Source: Porcincola sp945869225
GTDB taxonomy: Bacteria > Bacillota > Clostridia > Lachnospirales > Lachnospiraceae
Assembly (NCBI RefSeq): GCF_052118625.1
Contig: NZ_JBQKGW010000006.1
Span: 105,811 to 169,810, forward strand
Direction: 5' to 3'
DNA length: 64,000 nt
Below, one piece after another: positions 1-9,428 of this stretch (position 1 is its first letter; the number at the start of each line of letters is the position of its first letter). The notes below the pieces were generated by a model that did not search any database, had not been told where the DNA came from, and saw only the letters and a program-made list of their open reading frames with translations. The translations under genes were made by a program, and so were the position numbers.

Positions 1-673
1 GGTCGCTGTTGTTTGCATACAGCAAAGGCCCCAGGAAATCAGAGAATGTACTCATAAATGTAAAGATCGTAATGGTCGCAATGCCCGGACGGGACAGTGG
101 GAGGATAATCGTCCGGTAGATTTTCCACCTTCCTGCACCGTCAATTTCAGCTGCCTCCAGAAGCTCGTCTGGTATCGTCAGCATGAATTGTCTCAGGATA
201 ACGATATAAAACGGATATCCAAAAAAGGCCGGGATGATCAATGGCCAGAAGGTACCTACCAGATTCAGCTTCGTCCAGAATTTGTAAAGAGGGATCATCG
301 TGACCGTATAGGGAATCATCAGGCTGGCCATAATGATGCTGAATATGATATTTCTCCCCTTCCATCTGATTTTTGCAAGCGAATAGGAGATCATTGGCGT
401 GCAGAAGACGGTTCCCAGCACATTCATCCCCGTAATCCACATTGTATTGCCGAAATACCTTCCATACGGCATCACGGAAAACACATTTTTAAAATTATCA
501 AGAGTCGGATGGCGTGAGAAAAGTCCGAGCGATGTGTCAAAGATCTGATCATTGGAGCGGAACGATGCTGAAATCATGATCAGAATCGGAAATATATAGA
601 TGAGTGCCAGTAATGTGATCACGACAACCGGAAATACCCTGCTGAACCTTCCTTTAACGTTTCTTTCCCCCAT
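1..673 (-). CDS. Sugar ABC transporter permease, MalG type (partial, 3' end outside window)
   Basis: This is the second membrane subunit of a carbohydrate ABC importer. The visible part is 224 residues; the gene runs off the left edge. The start is the ATG at 673 because an AAGGAGG lies just upstream. The protein begins with a transmembrane segment (VVVITLLALIYIFPILIM), and near the truncated end it has the EAA loop of MalG-type permeases (EAAEIDGAGRWKIYR), the site that contacts the ATPase. It starts 15 bases after the upstream permease ends, so the two are co-transcribed with the solute-binding protein gene. No ATPase gene is visible nearby. The family call is firm; the sugar is unknown, but the neighbouring alpha-mannosidase suggests mannosides or N-glycan fragments (inference). 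Confidence 0.9.
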   Translation of the reverse strand, partial: MGERNVKGRFSRVFPVVVITLLALIYIFPILIMISASFRSNDQIFDTSLGLFSRHPTLDNFKNVFSVMPYGRYFGNTMWITGMNVLGTVFCTPMISYSLAKIRWKGRNIIFSIIMASLMIPYTVTMIPLYKFWTKLNLVGTFWPLIIPAFFGYPFYIVILRQFMLTIPDELLEAAEIDGAGRWKIYRTIILPLSRPGIATITIFTFMSTFSDFLGPLLYANNSD

Positions 674-688
674 CTGAACCGCCTCCTT

Positions 689-1633
689 TTACTTTACATC
701 CACGTATTTATCCGAGATTCTGATCAATACCAGCGTCAGGACAAATACAATGATAAAAAGAATCCATGCCATAGCAGAGGCTGTTCCCATCTTCAGGCGG
801 GCAAAAGCATTCTGGAACAGATATAACGGATACATGAGCAGGCTGTTCTTTTTTCCGGCTCCTACTCCGGCACTCAGGTTTCCTGACTGTGCGCTGCACA
901 AAATATAGACCTGGGTAAAATACTGGAACCCATTGATAATGGCCAGAACGATTTGATACACAAGGACATGCGCAATCCCCGGAATGGTGATATGCCAGAA
1001 TTTCGTCCATGCACCGGCACCGTCCATTGAAGCCGATTCGTATAATTCCGGCGGGACATCTCCCATAGATGCAAGCAATATCACAACGGTTGTCCCAACT
1101 CCCCAGCATGTCATAATAACCAGTGCCGGCTTTGTCCATGTCGGATTGCCCAGCCAGTTGATCGCCGGGATCCCAAACAAACTCAGAAAACGGTTCAGAT
1201 ACCCACTGATCGGATCGAGAACCAATAACCAGATCATTGTTGATGCTACAACCGGAAAAATAGATGGGAGGAAAAAGACAGATCTGTAAAACGCTTTTCC
1301 TCTCTTAACAGCCTTGAGCAATGCTGCAAGAAGCAGCGAAAGAATAATGGTAGCAGGAACTGAAATGGCCACATAGACCAGCGTATTATTCAGACTCTTC
1401 CAGAATAGTCGGTCCTTCATCAGCATTCGGTAATTCTTCAGTCCGACCCATACCGGATCCTTGATTGCGCTGAAATTCGTAAAGCTGTAATACGCAGACA
1501 TGATGATCGGATACAGGCTGAATATGAGAAATCCCAGAATCCATGGAAGCGCAAATAACAATCCATCCCGATTTGCCTGTTTTTCCCGGGGACTCCAGGT
1601 TCTTTTCCCATCATGTTTCTTCAACTTTCTCAT
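689..1633 (-). CDS. Sugar ABC transporter permease, MalF/UgpA type
   Basis: This is the first permease subunit of the sugar importer, an integral membrane protein of 314 residues with about six hydrophobic segments. I chose the ATG at 1633 (MRKLKKHDGK) because AAGGGGG sits eight bases upstream; an in-frame ATG at 1666 would start inside the intercistronic hairpin. The EAA loop is visible as ELYESASMDGAGAWTKFWHI. A basic N-terminus followed by the first membrane span (LLFALPWILGFLIFSLYPII) is typical of the family. It lies between the solute-binding protein gene and the MalG-type permease, all in one direction. Expression relative to the binding protein is probably lowered by the hairpin upstream (inference). 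Confidence 0.92.
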   Translation of the reverse strand: MRKLKKHDGKRTWSPREKQANRDGLLFALPWILGFLIFSLYPIIMSAYYSFTNFSAIKDPVWVGLKNYRMLMKDRLFWKSLNNTLVYVAISVPATIILSLLLAALLKAVKRGKAFYRSVFFLPSIFPVVASTMIWLLVLDPISGYLNRFLSLFGIPAINWLGNPTWTKPALVIMTCWGVGTTVVILLASMGDVPPELYESASMDGAGAWTKFWHITIPGIAHVLVYQIVLAIINGFQYFTQVYILCSAQSGNLSAGVGAGKKNSLLMYPLYLFQNAFARLKMGTASAMAWILFIIVFVLTLVLIRISDKYVDVK

Positions 1634-1653
1634 CCACGCATCCCCCTTATACA

Positions 1654-1686
1654 ACACAGGGGGCAAATCAGATTTGCCCCCTGTGT
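1654..1686 (-). terminator. Intercistronic stem-loop between binding protein and permease genes
   Basis: A perfect 15-bp inverted repeat with a 3-base loop (arms ACACAGGGGGCAAAT and ATTTGCCCCCTGTGT). It has no long T run, so it is more likely a partial terminator or mRNA-stabilising structure than a full stop. Such structures often keep the binding protein more abundant than its permeases; that role is inferred here. Confidence 0.75.
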
Positions 1687-1724
1687 CCTGTTATCAGATT
1701 ATTTCTGCCCCTCCCTGAGTTGAA

Positions 1725-3011
1725 TCACTCCAACCCAGAAGCAGTATCAGCAGCCTCCTGAATCGCATCGTCTGCGCTTCCGCCGAGAACCACAGAATCA
1801 ACGGCATTCGTGAGCGTGACATCCAGATCACTACCATCAAGAATATTCGGCATCGCCACAAGGCTGGACTCCGAAAGCGCTTTCAGATAAACGTCATAGG
1901 ACGCGGATGCCTTTATCACATCCTGATCCTTTAACAGAGATTTCAGTGCCGGTAAATCTCCTTTTAAGGTGACAAACATCTTTGCTCCATCTCCCATGGT
2001 GATATATTTCAGAAAATCCCACGCTCCATCAGGATTAGAAGCTGTTGTCGGAATATAGAAATTAGATGTCGCGATGTAATTATATGTCTTGTCCCCCTCC
2101 GACTCATAGGAAGGAAGCATTGCAAGTCCAAAGTTTACACCGGAATCCTCTGCCATCTTGTAAAACCATGGTCCATCGATCCGCAGAGCTTCCTTTCCGG
2201 ACAGGAACGGATCCTGCGCGGAATTGACTTTTGCCTGTCCGGAAGTGACAAAACTGTTGACCGCATCGGAACCGAACTCTTTTACATAGCTTTCCAGCCA
2301 GCTCAGCGCCTTTCGAAAGCCCTCATTGTCAATCTCAAGATCTCCCGGCGTACCGAATGTACTTCCATCCGCGAAAGTCATGCATTCCCACCAGTATGAA
2401 TTTGGAACAAGCGGAGCACCAAGCTGGGTCACTTCACCGTCCTCCACTGTCGTGAGTTTGGATGACATCTCCTGAAGCTCTTCCATCGTCTTTGGAGGCG
2501 CGTCATAGCCTCCGGCTTTTAAAAGATCCTTGTTATAGTAAAGTGCGTCAACATTCGCACTAATCGGAAAAGCATACGTCTTATCCTGATAGACCTGCTC
2601 ATCCATCGTTCCATCAACAAAAACGTCCTCAGGATTGATTCCATCCTTCTCGATATAATCATCGAGCGGCATCGCTATATTCTGCTCCGCATAATTGGGA
2701 ATGCTTGTACCAAAGTCATCCGTAATATCCGGACCATTTCCTCCGGATATACCTGTAATGACTTTCTGCTGATCCGGGGTGCTCAGGCCGACTACCTGAT
2801 ACTTATCCTGACTGGCATTGTAAGCGTCGATAATCTGTTCGATATAAGATGCCTCATCTCCGCCCCAGAGGTACCAGAAATTCACAGTCTCCCTGTCCCC
2901 TGTCTGTTCTTTTTCCGTCGATGCGGCATATGTCATGTTTGTGGATCCTGCCATCATGCTGCACATCAATACTGCTGTGAGTCCTGCACTGAATGCTTTT
3001 TTCCCTTTCAT
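1725..3011 (-). CDS. Sugar ABC transporter substrate-binding protein (family 1)
   Basis: An extracellular family 1 solute-binding protein of 428 residues that captures a sugar for the permeases downstream. The start at 3011 (MKGKKAFSAGL) follows GGAGG at a normal distance; the ORF could extend four codons further. The N-terminus is a signal peptide (AGLTAVLMCSMMAGS). The mature domain opens with VNFWYLWGGDEASYIEQII and contains YAFPISANVDALYYNKDLL, both typical of maltose/multiple-sugar binding proteins. A canonical lipobox is not obvious: the only early Cys is preceded by VLM, and a TYAAS site may be cut by signal peptidase I instead. The substrate is not known. It is followed by a hairpin and two permease genes. 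Confidence 0.92.
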   Translation of the reverse strand: MKGKKAFSAGLTAVLMCSMMAGSTNMTYAASTEKEQTGDRETVNFWYLWGGDEASYIEQIIDAYNASQDKYQVVGLSTPDQQKVITGISGGNGPDITDDFGTSIPNYAEQNIAMPLDDYIEKDGINPEDVFVDGTMDEQVYQDKTYAFPISANVDALYYNKDLLKAGGYDAPPKTMEELQEMSSKLTTVEDGEVTQLGAPLVPNSYWWECMTFADGSTFGTPGDLEIDNEGFRKALSWLESYVKEFGSDAVNSFVTSGQAKVNSAQDPFLSGKEALRIDGPWFYKMAEDSGVNFGLAMLPSYESEGDKTYNYIATSNFYIPTTASNPDGAWDFLKYITMGDGAKMFVTLKGDLPALKSLLKDQDVIKASASYDVYLKALSESSLVAMPNILDGSDLDVTLTNAVDSVVLGGSADDAIQEAADTASGLE

Positions 3012-3046
3012 GACTACCTCCAATCCGGCTCTGATTTCCCCACGAG

Positions 3047-3071
3047 TCCCGCTGGAATCATTCCAGCGGGA
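3047..3071. promoter_or_regulatory. Perfect inverted repeat in the leader of the binding-protein gene
   Basis: Arms TCCCGCTGGAA and TTCCAGCGGGA, 11 bp with a 3-base loop, centred about 48 bases upstream of the binding-protein start. It lies between the proposed promoter and the gene, so it could be an operator or a 5' mRNA hairpin. No T run follows. Function is inferred. Confidence 0.5.
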
Positions 3072-3141
3072 ACACCATCCTCTTGAGATGCTATCAAATT
3101 CAGTCTCGTATTATCAGCTATCAGCATCTTCGGATGGGTTA

Positions 3142-3170
3142 ATTTTATATTTTTACTATTTTTTACGCAA
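3142..3170 (-). promoter_or_regulatory. Candidate promoter of the sugar ABC transporter operon
   Basis: On the minus strand TTGCGT is followed after 17 bases by TAAAAT in a strongly AT-rich stretch, about 130 bases upstream of the binding-protein start. The fit to the sigma-A consensus is moderate. It would transcribe the binding protein and permeases separately from the mannosidase, whose terminator lies just upstream. Confidence 0.45.
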
Positions 3171-3262
3171 GTTATACATTAATTTATGAAAGTAGATTCC
3201 TTATCACGCATTTTTCAAATGCTTTCTGCAATCGTATTTGAAAGTGCTGCCCAAAATCGTGT

Positions 3263-3298
3263 GAAAAAGGAAGGCCTTTTTTCAGCCTTCCCTTTTTC
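3263..3298 (-). terminator. Intrinsic terminator of the alpha-mannosidase gene
   Basis: An inverted repeat (GAAAAAGGAAGGC and GCCTTCCCTTTTTC) with one bulged base, giving a GC-containing hairpin with T-rich flanks on the minus strand, 30 bases past the mannosidase stop codon. The symmetry would let it work in both directions. Nothing else was recognised between 3171 and 3327. Confidence 0.75.
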
Positions 3299-3327
3299 GA
3301 ACCGTTCTGTGCAATACTCGCTTTTGC

Positions 3328-6300
3328 TCAGCCCAGTCTGATCTTGAGTGTGACGATCTGGTAAGGACGAATCTGGAAATGAATCTGTCTTCCATCTGTC
3401 TGAACTGTCTGGTCCTCTTCCTCCATAATGTTGCAGAAGGAAGCCGACTGGATCTGCGCGCCTGCTGTCAGGGTAACATCACTTCTCCGGTTCCAGCACT
3501 CATACATCCTCACGATGACCGCATCCGAATCCTCCGCCTTCTTGACCGCTTCTATGACGACATTCTCCTGATCGACAGAGAACAGTGAGAATGAATCTGG
3601 AAGGCTTCCTCCCCCGGCTTCCCTGGCCACCGCTTTCATCGGGTTATTCAGCTCATATGCCTGTGCCACTGTCCCTGCTTCTCTCCAGTCACCCTGATGA
3701 GGGAAGATCGAGTAGGTAAAGGTATGATGTTCCTTATCTGCATCCGGATTCGGATACAGCGGTGACTTCAGCATCGTCAGTCCGACATCCGTCCCGCGGA
3801 CAGAAACGCCAAATTTACAATCATTCAGGAAACTGACGCCGTACCCATCTTCCCCGACATCCAGCCACTTGTGGTGACAGACCTCAAACTTTGACCAGTC
3901 CCAGGAGGTATTGTCCGTCGTACTGCGCGTCACATTTCCATACTGGATATCGAAGGTTGCACTCGATGTGTGGACATCGACAGGGAAGTGATCTTTCAGC
4001 ATGATCAGGTGCTGCTTCCAGTCAATCTCATTGCGGATATCTACCCGGTCCAGATCGTGGTAGATACTGATATACTGAACGATTGTGGATTCCAGATACT
4101 TCCGTTCAATCCGCACCGTCGCCCTGACCGGTCCTGTCTCCACAACCCGAAGACTCTCGAGCTGATCGACTTCCCATGATTTTTCCGTATAATAGTTGTT
4201 GATATCCCAGGCGTCAAAATTATGTGGCCTGTCTTCATAGCTGACGATGACATTCCCCGGCTTTCCATCCTTCAGAATCTCTCGTTTCGCCCGCTTGTCG
4301 TAGAGATGTGCAAACTGTCCCTTCTCATTGAACTCGATCCGGAAGAAATCGTTCTCCATGCAGGTTGTATCTACGTGCAGAGAAGTCTTCTCTTCGGCCT
4401 TCCTGCCCTCTTTTTGCCCTGTCTGGATCACCCGGAAGGTCTCATATCCCTTCTGTGGAACATGGTTCACATATGACAACCAGCCATCTTCCGTCTTCTG
4501 AACTGCCAAAAGGCGTCCATCCTGCCCCTCAAGATTAAAAACAGACCCTTCTGCGTCACCAGCCATGCCTATGCGCGGCATCCGGAATGTTACAAGTCCA
4601 TCCTTTGACACCGAATTCGGGTTAAAGATCACAACACTTCCGGCGACAGTCTTTACCTGAGAGGCGATATCTCCCAGCGACCTGTTCTGAAGTGTTTGAT
4701 TCAGCGCGAATATCTTCTCATACTCTGCCTTTGAATCCTCATAAACCTCTTTGATCGCTGAGCCTGGGAGAATGTCATGGAACTGATTTCTTAAAATCAC
4801 GATCCAGGCTTCATGGAGCTCCTTGTCCGGAGAATCCGCTCCTGTCAGCAGATTGTCAAGGATAGCGTACGTCTCCTCATCCTGAAAGGCAAGCTCTGCC
4901 TTCCGGTTGAAGCGCTTGTTTCGTGCCATCGTCGTGTAGGTTCCGCGATGATACTCCAGATACAGTTCGCCCACCCAGGACGGGAGATACTTGCTGTCCT
5001 TCGTATCCGCCTCCAGCTTTTTGAAGAAGTCAAGCGCCGTCGAAGGCCTGGTCACAGGAAGTCCCGGAATCCCCCGGCTCATGCGTCTTTGATTCTCCAG
5101 CTGCTCGCTTGTCGGGCCTCCTCCTCCGTCTCCGAAGCCATAGCTGCAGAGAACCTCCCTGTTCAGATCCTTGTTCGAATACCGTGCCCAGGCTCCCTTC
5201 ATCTGACTCGGGTTCAGATAACCGTTATATGTAGTAAAGTGCTCGGTCTCTGTTCCATTCTCCACGACAGCCTTATGGTAGTCTCTTGTCGGTATAAAGT
5301 GCGTCAGCGTCTTTGTCCCATCGATTCCTTCCCACAGGAAGGTGTCATAAGGTATCTTGTTGGTCTCGTTCCAGCTGATCTTTGTCGTCATGAAGTAACG
5401 GATTCCGCTCAGCTTCATAATCTGCGGCAGTGCCGCGGAATAACCAAAGACATCCGGGAGCCACAGAATCTGGTTGTCCTTTCCAAATTCCTTCCTGAAG
5501 AACCGTTTTCCATACAAAAACTGTCTGGATAGCGCCTCCCCGGAAGCCAGATTGCAGTCAGCCTCAACCCACATGCCGCCTTCCACTTCCCAGCGGCCTT
5601 CCTTCACGCGCTGCCTGATCCCTTCATAGACATCCGGCGCATTTTCTTTCACATACTCGTACAACTGCGGCTGGCTGGACATAAAGATGTATTCCGGATA
5701 CCTGCGCATCAGTTCCAGTACGGTTGAAAAACTCCGGACTGCCTTGTCCTTTGTCACACTCAGTGTCCAAAGCCAGGCGCAGTCGATGTGCGTGTGACCG
5801 ACACAGCAGACAAGCGGAGCGTCTTCCTTCCCGCAGTATTTGTCATAGAATTCTTCCGTTATATACGCCTGCGCCCTCTCCAGACTTGCATAGTAGGCTT
5901 CCGACCCTTCCTCACGCATATCCAGGAGGTTCAGGGAATCATTCAGTGCCTGGATGATCCGGATGTAGTCTGTGTCCTCCGGATCCAGAAGCCTTGCTGT
6001 ATCATAGGGCACTGCCAGATCGTAGTAGTACTTCTCGGTCGCCCGGTCGAGCACCTTCATCGCGGTATCCAGTAACAGATGGAAATTTCCGTCCCCGGTA
6101 TATGCGGACAGAATCACCCGGTAAGCTCTTCCCGCTTCCGCCTTCTCTGTCAGGACAATTTCCCTGTGATTGACATCCAGGCCCTGAATCCGTTTTCCGT
6201 CCACGAAGATGGAAAACTGGGGATTTGTCGCATCCCAGCCTCCTTCCGCACCAGTCTTCACCTCATAAACGACGCACTTCCCGTCAAATTCCTCTGGAAT

Positions 6301-6516
6301 TGTCAGGATCGTTTCAAACCAGTAATACTCCCGGTCACCGCCCCAGATCTCTCCTCTGTGAAACGGCTTCCAGGCAGACGTATCAATGTGCTCAATATCT
6401 GTGAAGCGTTCAGAACTCCTGATCATCCGGAAGTCCGATACTGGTACACTTTCCGGATAGATTCTGTCCTGGAGGTACTCCAGCATCTTCCCGATGCGTT
6501 CCTTGATAAAATGCAT
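3328..6516 (-). CDS. Alpha-mannosidase, glycoside hydrolase family 38
   Basis: A 1062-residue GH38 alpha-mannosidase, normal length for bacterial members, which cleaves terminal alpha-mannosyl residues. The metal-binding motif appears as GHTHIDCAWLW around residues 239-249. The nucleophile Asp lies in WLPDVFGYSAALPQ around residue 354. These are followed by the GH38 middle domain and a large C-terminal beta domain. The start at 6516 has a strong AAGGAGGAG. No signal peptide is seen, so it is probably cytoplasmic and acts on imported oligosaccharides. It sits between the ECF genes upstream and the sugar ABC importer downstream, all on the same strand, which supports a mannoside-use cluster. 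The natural substrate is not shown by the sequence. Confidence 0.95.
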   Translation of the reverse strand: MHFIKERIGKMLEYLQDRIYPESVPVSDFRMIRSSERFTDIEHIDTSAWKPFHRGEIWGGDREYYWFETILTIPEEFDGKCVVYEVKTGAEGGWDATNPQFSIFVDGKRIQGLDVNHREIVLTEKAEAGRAYRVILSAYTGDGNFHLLLDTAMKVLDRATEKYYYDLAVPYDTARLLDPEDTDYIRIIQALNDSLNLLDMREEGSEAYYASLERAQAYITEEFYDKYCGKEDAPLVCCVGHTHIDCAWLWTLSVTKDKAVRSFSTVLELMRRYPEYIFMSSQPQLYEYVKENAPDVYEGIRQRVKEGRWEVEGGMWVEADCNLASGEALSRQFLYGKRFFRKEFGKDNQILWLPDVFGYSAALPQIMKLSGIRYFMTTKISWNETNKIPYDTFLWEGIDGTKTLTHFIPTRDYHKAVVENGTETEHFTTYNGYLNPSQMKGAWARYSNKDLNREVLCSYGFGDGGGGPTSEQLENQRRMSRGIPGLPVTRPSTALDFFKKLEADTKDSKYLPSWVGELYLEYHRGTYTTMARNKRFNRKAELAFQDEETYAILDNLLTGADSPDKELHEAWIVILRNQFHDILPGSAIKEVYEDSKAEYEKIFALNQTLQNRSLGDIASQVKTVAGSVVIFNPNSVSKDGLVTFRMPRIGMAGDAEGSVFNLEGQDGRLLAVQKTEDGWLSYVNHVPQKGYETFRVIQTGQKEGRKAEEKTSLHVDTTCMENDFFRIEFNEKGQFAHLYDKRAKREILKDGKPGNVIVSYEDRPHNFDAWDINNYYTEKSWEVDQLESLRVVETGPVRATVRIERKYLESTIVQYISIYHDLDRVDIRNEIDWKQHLIMLKDHFPVDVHTSSATFDIQYGNVTRSTTDNTSWDWSKFEVCHHKWLDVGEDGYGVSFLNDCKFGVSVRGTDVGLTMLKSPLYPNPDADKEHHTFTYSIFPHQGDWREAGTVAQAYELNNPMKAVAREAGGGSLPDSFSLFSVDQENVVIEAVKKAEDSDAVIVRMYECWNRRSDVTLTAGAQIQSASFCNIMEEEDQTVQTDGRQIHFQIRPYQIVTLKIRLG

Positions 6517-6614
6517 AACACTCCTCCTTTTTGTTCTTTACTGTAAACAGAGTGTATGTTGGTCTTCAGCCTTTATCTGCTCCGCCCATCGTAAAACCCT
6601 TACATGTAATTTCT

Positions 6615-7442
6615 TCACCCCCACGGGTTCCAGAACCTGCTGCCGTCCCTGAAGGTGAACCACAGCGCCCATGCGCAGAACGCGCCGCTGATGATCAGCA
6701 CGATATAATCCGCCGTCTGAAACTTCCGGTATGCATACCAGGATCTCTTTTTCTTCTTGCCAAATCCGCGCAGTTCCATAGCATTGGAGACAATGTTAAT
6801 CTTCTCCATTGCGGAAAACAGCAGCGGAAAGATGATGCTCGATGTTCGCTTGATCCGCTCGGAAAGCTTTGCCTTCTTGCTCATTTCGATACCGCGCGCC
6901 TGCTGCGCGTTGCGGATGCGGCGGTAGTCGCCCTGGACATCCGGAATGTACCGCAGCGCAATTGCGACGGAGTACGCAACAGTATAGGGAATGCCGATCG
7001 TATTCATCGATGCGGCGAACTCACTTGGATCAGTCGTGACCAGAAAGATGAAGATCGCCGGCGTAACCGTAAAATACTTGATCACAACATTGAACAGGTA
7101 GAACAGCTCCTCGCGCGTGACTGCATGTCCCGGCAGAAAGGATGCCAGAATCGTCTTTGATCCGTAGATCGAGCATCCCTGGTACGGAGAAATGATAAAA
7201 ATGGCCACGACGTTCAGGATCATGAAGAACATGACGATTTTGAAGACAGCACTGATCTGCCGCCATTCCGTCTTGGACAAGGCAAAGAGTGTGACCGTGA
7301 CAGCGATCATGATCAGAAGAATCCTTGTATCATACGTCATAGCGCTTGTCACGCACCAGAGCAGAAAAAAGATCAGCTTGGTGCTGCCCGACAGCCGGTG
7401 GATCCATGTTCCTTTGTCTGTATAGCTGAGCAGCTTTGTCAT
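6615..7442 (-). CDS. ecfT: ECF transporter transmembrane subunit EcfT (CbiQ family)
   Basis: The energy-coupling-factor T protein, 275 residues, which joins the ATPases to a substrate-specific S component in vitamin or metal uptake. It has about five hydrophobic segments and the two Ala-Arg-Gly-type coupling motifs (QQARGIEMSKKAK and AMELRGFGKKKK) that dock on the ATPase domains. Its start ATG overlaps the stop of the upstream ATPase gene by four bases, so translation is coupled. The gene is YkoC-like in size and context. The mannosidase follows 98 bases downstream; that stretch shows nothing notable. Confidence 0.92.
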   Translation of the reverse strand: MTKLLSYTDKGTWIHRLSGSTKLIFFLLWCVTSAMTYDTRILLIMIAVTVTLFALSKTEWRQISAVFKIVMFFMILNVVAIFIISPYQGCSIYGSKTILASFLPGHAVTREELFYLFNVVIKYFTVTPAIFIFLVTTDPSEFAASMNTIGIPYTVAYSVAIALRYIPDVQGDYRRIRNAQQARGIEMSKKAKLSERIKRTSSIIFPLLFSAMEKINIVSNAMELRGFGKKKKRSWYAYRKFQTADYIVLIISGAFCAWALWFTFRDGSRFWNPWG

Positions 7443-9175
7443 CTTTCTTCCTCCCTCTGCATTCTCTCATATCCAATGAACCGGTTGACAAACTCATCCG
7501 GTTCAAGAATTCCGCACTTGCCTGCCAGATCATAGAGGGACGTTTTCTTGAGGCAGGCTTTGTCCGCCGTCACTTCGTCCGTGAGAATCCTTGCCGGTGT
7601 ATCGTCAGCAAGAAGTCTGCCTTCGGCAAGTACGACAGCACGGTCCGTATATTCCAGCATCAGGTGCATATCATGTGTGATCATAAGAATCGTCAGTCCC
7701 ATATCCGTATTGAGTTTTTTCAGGAACTCCATGATCTCTGTATAATGACGGAAGTCCTGACCGGCGGTCGGTTCATCGAGGATCAGGATCTCCGGATCCA
7801 TAACCAGGATCGATGCAATCGAGACGCGCTTCTTCTGCCCGAAGCTGAGCGCAGAAACCGGCCAGTTCCGCATCGGGTACAGGCCGCAGATCGTCAGAAC
7901 ACGGTTTACCCGCTCTGTGATCTCCTCCTGCGAAACGCCGCGCACTGCCAGTCCCAGTCCGACCTCCTCTGAAATCATCGGCTTTGAGATCATCTGATTC
8001 GGTGACTGCATCACCATTCCGATCTTCTCTCCCCTCTCTTTGATGGAAAGCGGCGCAATGTCCTCTCCATTCAGAAGGATCCTGCCCTTTTCAGGAGTGA
8101 GAAAACCGCAGACAAGTGAGGAGAGCGTCGACTTCCCCGCTCCGTTTTTGCCGACAACAGCCATCATCTCTCCCTTCCGGACAGAAAAGCTGATGTCTGA
8201 AAGAACCGGTTCGCCCTGCTGATAGGAATAAGAGATATGTTCGATCTGCAGTGCATACGGATTACTGTTTTCTTTCTGGGGAATCTTCGTCTCCTCGAAC
8301 CAGCGGCGGACCTTCTGCCTGTACGGTTCGATGTTCATCGATTCAATGTGCTGGGGATGATCCTCCGGACGAATCCTGCATCCTGCATGTTTGATCGCCG
8401 TCACATAGAGTGGTTCACGAACACCTGTCTCTGCGAGAATATCGCTGCAGAGAAGCTCGTCCGACGTCTCGTCTGCAATAATCTTTCCATCACTCATAAC
8501 CACAATCCGATCCACATCCCGGTAAAGCACATCCTCCAGACGATGTTCAATGATGATCACCGTCTTATCCTGCTCTCTGCAGATGCGGTCGATCAGATCG
8601 ACGGTCGTCTTCCCCGTTGCCGGATCAAGATTCGCAAGCGGCTCATCAAACAGAAGAATCTCCACATCGTCAACCAGAACACCGCCCATCGAGACGCGCT
8701 GCTTCTGACCGCCTGACAGCTCGGACGGAGCGTGCTTTAAAAAACGTTCCATCCCGACGATGTGCGCCACCTCATCCACCTTCCGGAACAGTTCCTCCTG
8801 CGGCTGGTTGTCATTCTCAAGAGAAAATGCAAGATCCTCCGCGACTGTCAGTCCGATAAACTGACCGTCCGTATCCTGGAGCACCGTCCCGACATGCTTC
8901 GACATGCCGAAAATACCTGCATCCTCCGGAGACAATCCGCATACGGAAAGCTTCCCGGACATCTCACCAGGCAAAGCTTCCGGTATCAGGCCGTTGATAC
9001 AGTGTACAATGGTGGATTTTCCGCAGCCGGAAGGTCCTGTTATGAGTATCTTCTCCCCTTTTCTGACCTTCAGATTGATGTGCTGAAGGGTCGGCTCCTG
9101 CTGCGCCCGGTATTTGAATGAAAAATCCGAGAATTCAATGATGGGTAAACCGGTATCAGATTGCGAATTTTGCAT
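7439..9175 (-). CDS. ECF transporter ATPase with two fused ABC domains
   Basis: A 578-residue protein with two complete ABC ATPase domains in one chain, YkoD-like, replacing the usual EcfA1/EcfA2 pair. Domain 1 has the P-loop GPSGCGKST, signature LSGGQKQR and Walker B ILLFDEP. Domain 2 has GKNGAGKST, LSFGQKKR and LILDEPTAG. The two nucleotide sites power uptake through EcfT and an S protein. I chose the ATG at 9175 (MQNSQSD), which follows AGGA; a TTG at 9205 in frame is possible. It heads the minus-strand ECF operon, back to back with the S-component gene at 9429. The substrate is unknown. Confidence 0.93.
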   Translation of the reverse strand: MQNSQSDTGLPIIEFSDFSFKYRAQQEPTLQHINLKVRKGEKILITGPSGCGKSTIVHCINGLIPEALPGEMSGKLSVCGLSPEDAGIFGMSKHVGTVLQDTDGQFIGLTVAEDLAFSLENDNQPQEELFRKVDEVAHIVGMERFLKHAPSELSGGQKQRVSMGGVLVDDVEILLFDEPLANLDPATGKTTVDLIDRICREQDKTVIIIEHRLEDVLYRDVDRIVVMSDGKIIADETSDELLCSDILAETGVREPLYVTAIKHAGCRIRPEDHPQHIESMNIEPYRQKVRRWFEETKIPQKENSNPYALQIEHISYSYQQGEPVLSDISFSVRKGEMMAVVGKNGAGKSTLSSLVCGFLTPEKGRILLNGEDIAPLSIKERGEKIGMVMQSPNQMISKPMISEEVGLGLAVRGVSQEEITERVNRVLTICGLYPMRNWPVSALSFGQKKRVSIASILVMDPEILILDEPTAGQDFRHYTEIMEFLKKLNTDMGLTILMITHDMHLMLEYTDRAVVLAEGRLLADDTPARILTDEVTADKACLKKTSLYDLAGKCGILEPDEFVNRFIGYERMQREEER

Positions 9176-9242
9176 TGATATTATTCCTGCTTTCTCCTGT
9201 TTCAATCCTCAAGCATACGGCAGAAATGCTGCCGCAATCTGG

Positions 9243-9248
9243 ATTATA
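9243..9248 (-). promoter_or_regulatory. Candidate extended -10 promoter of the ECF ATPase operon
   Basis: TATAAT on the minus strand is preceded by TGG, an extended -10 element, about 68 bases upstream of the ATPase start. No good -35 box is seen, so the assignment rests on the extended -10. Confidence 0.45.
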
Positions 9249-9342
9249 CCAGATACTGACACAGCCCGGCGGCTGATGTTCTCTTTTTCCAGGCAGGAAG
9301 CTGTACAGCTCTGTTTGTTTCTGATCGATTCCATATTCATAT

Positions 9343-9371
9343 TTGAAGATATATCAGGTTAATGTTATAGT
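9343..9371 (+). promoter_or_regulatory. Candidate promoter of the ECF S-component gene
   Basis: TTGAAG, a 17-base spacer and TATAGT, about 58 bases upstream of the ATG at 9429. Its -10 box lies about 115 bases from the divergent ATPase -10, so both ECF transcripts start in the same 250-base region. Confidence 0.55.
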
Positions 9372-9428
9372 ACAAGCTGTCAGTTTTGTTTCAGTTTCGT
9401 TACAGATACTGAGAGGAGGAGATTGAGT

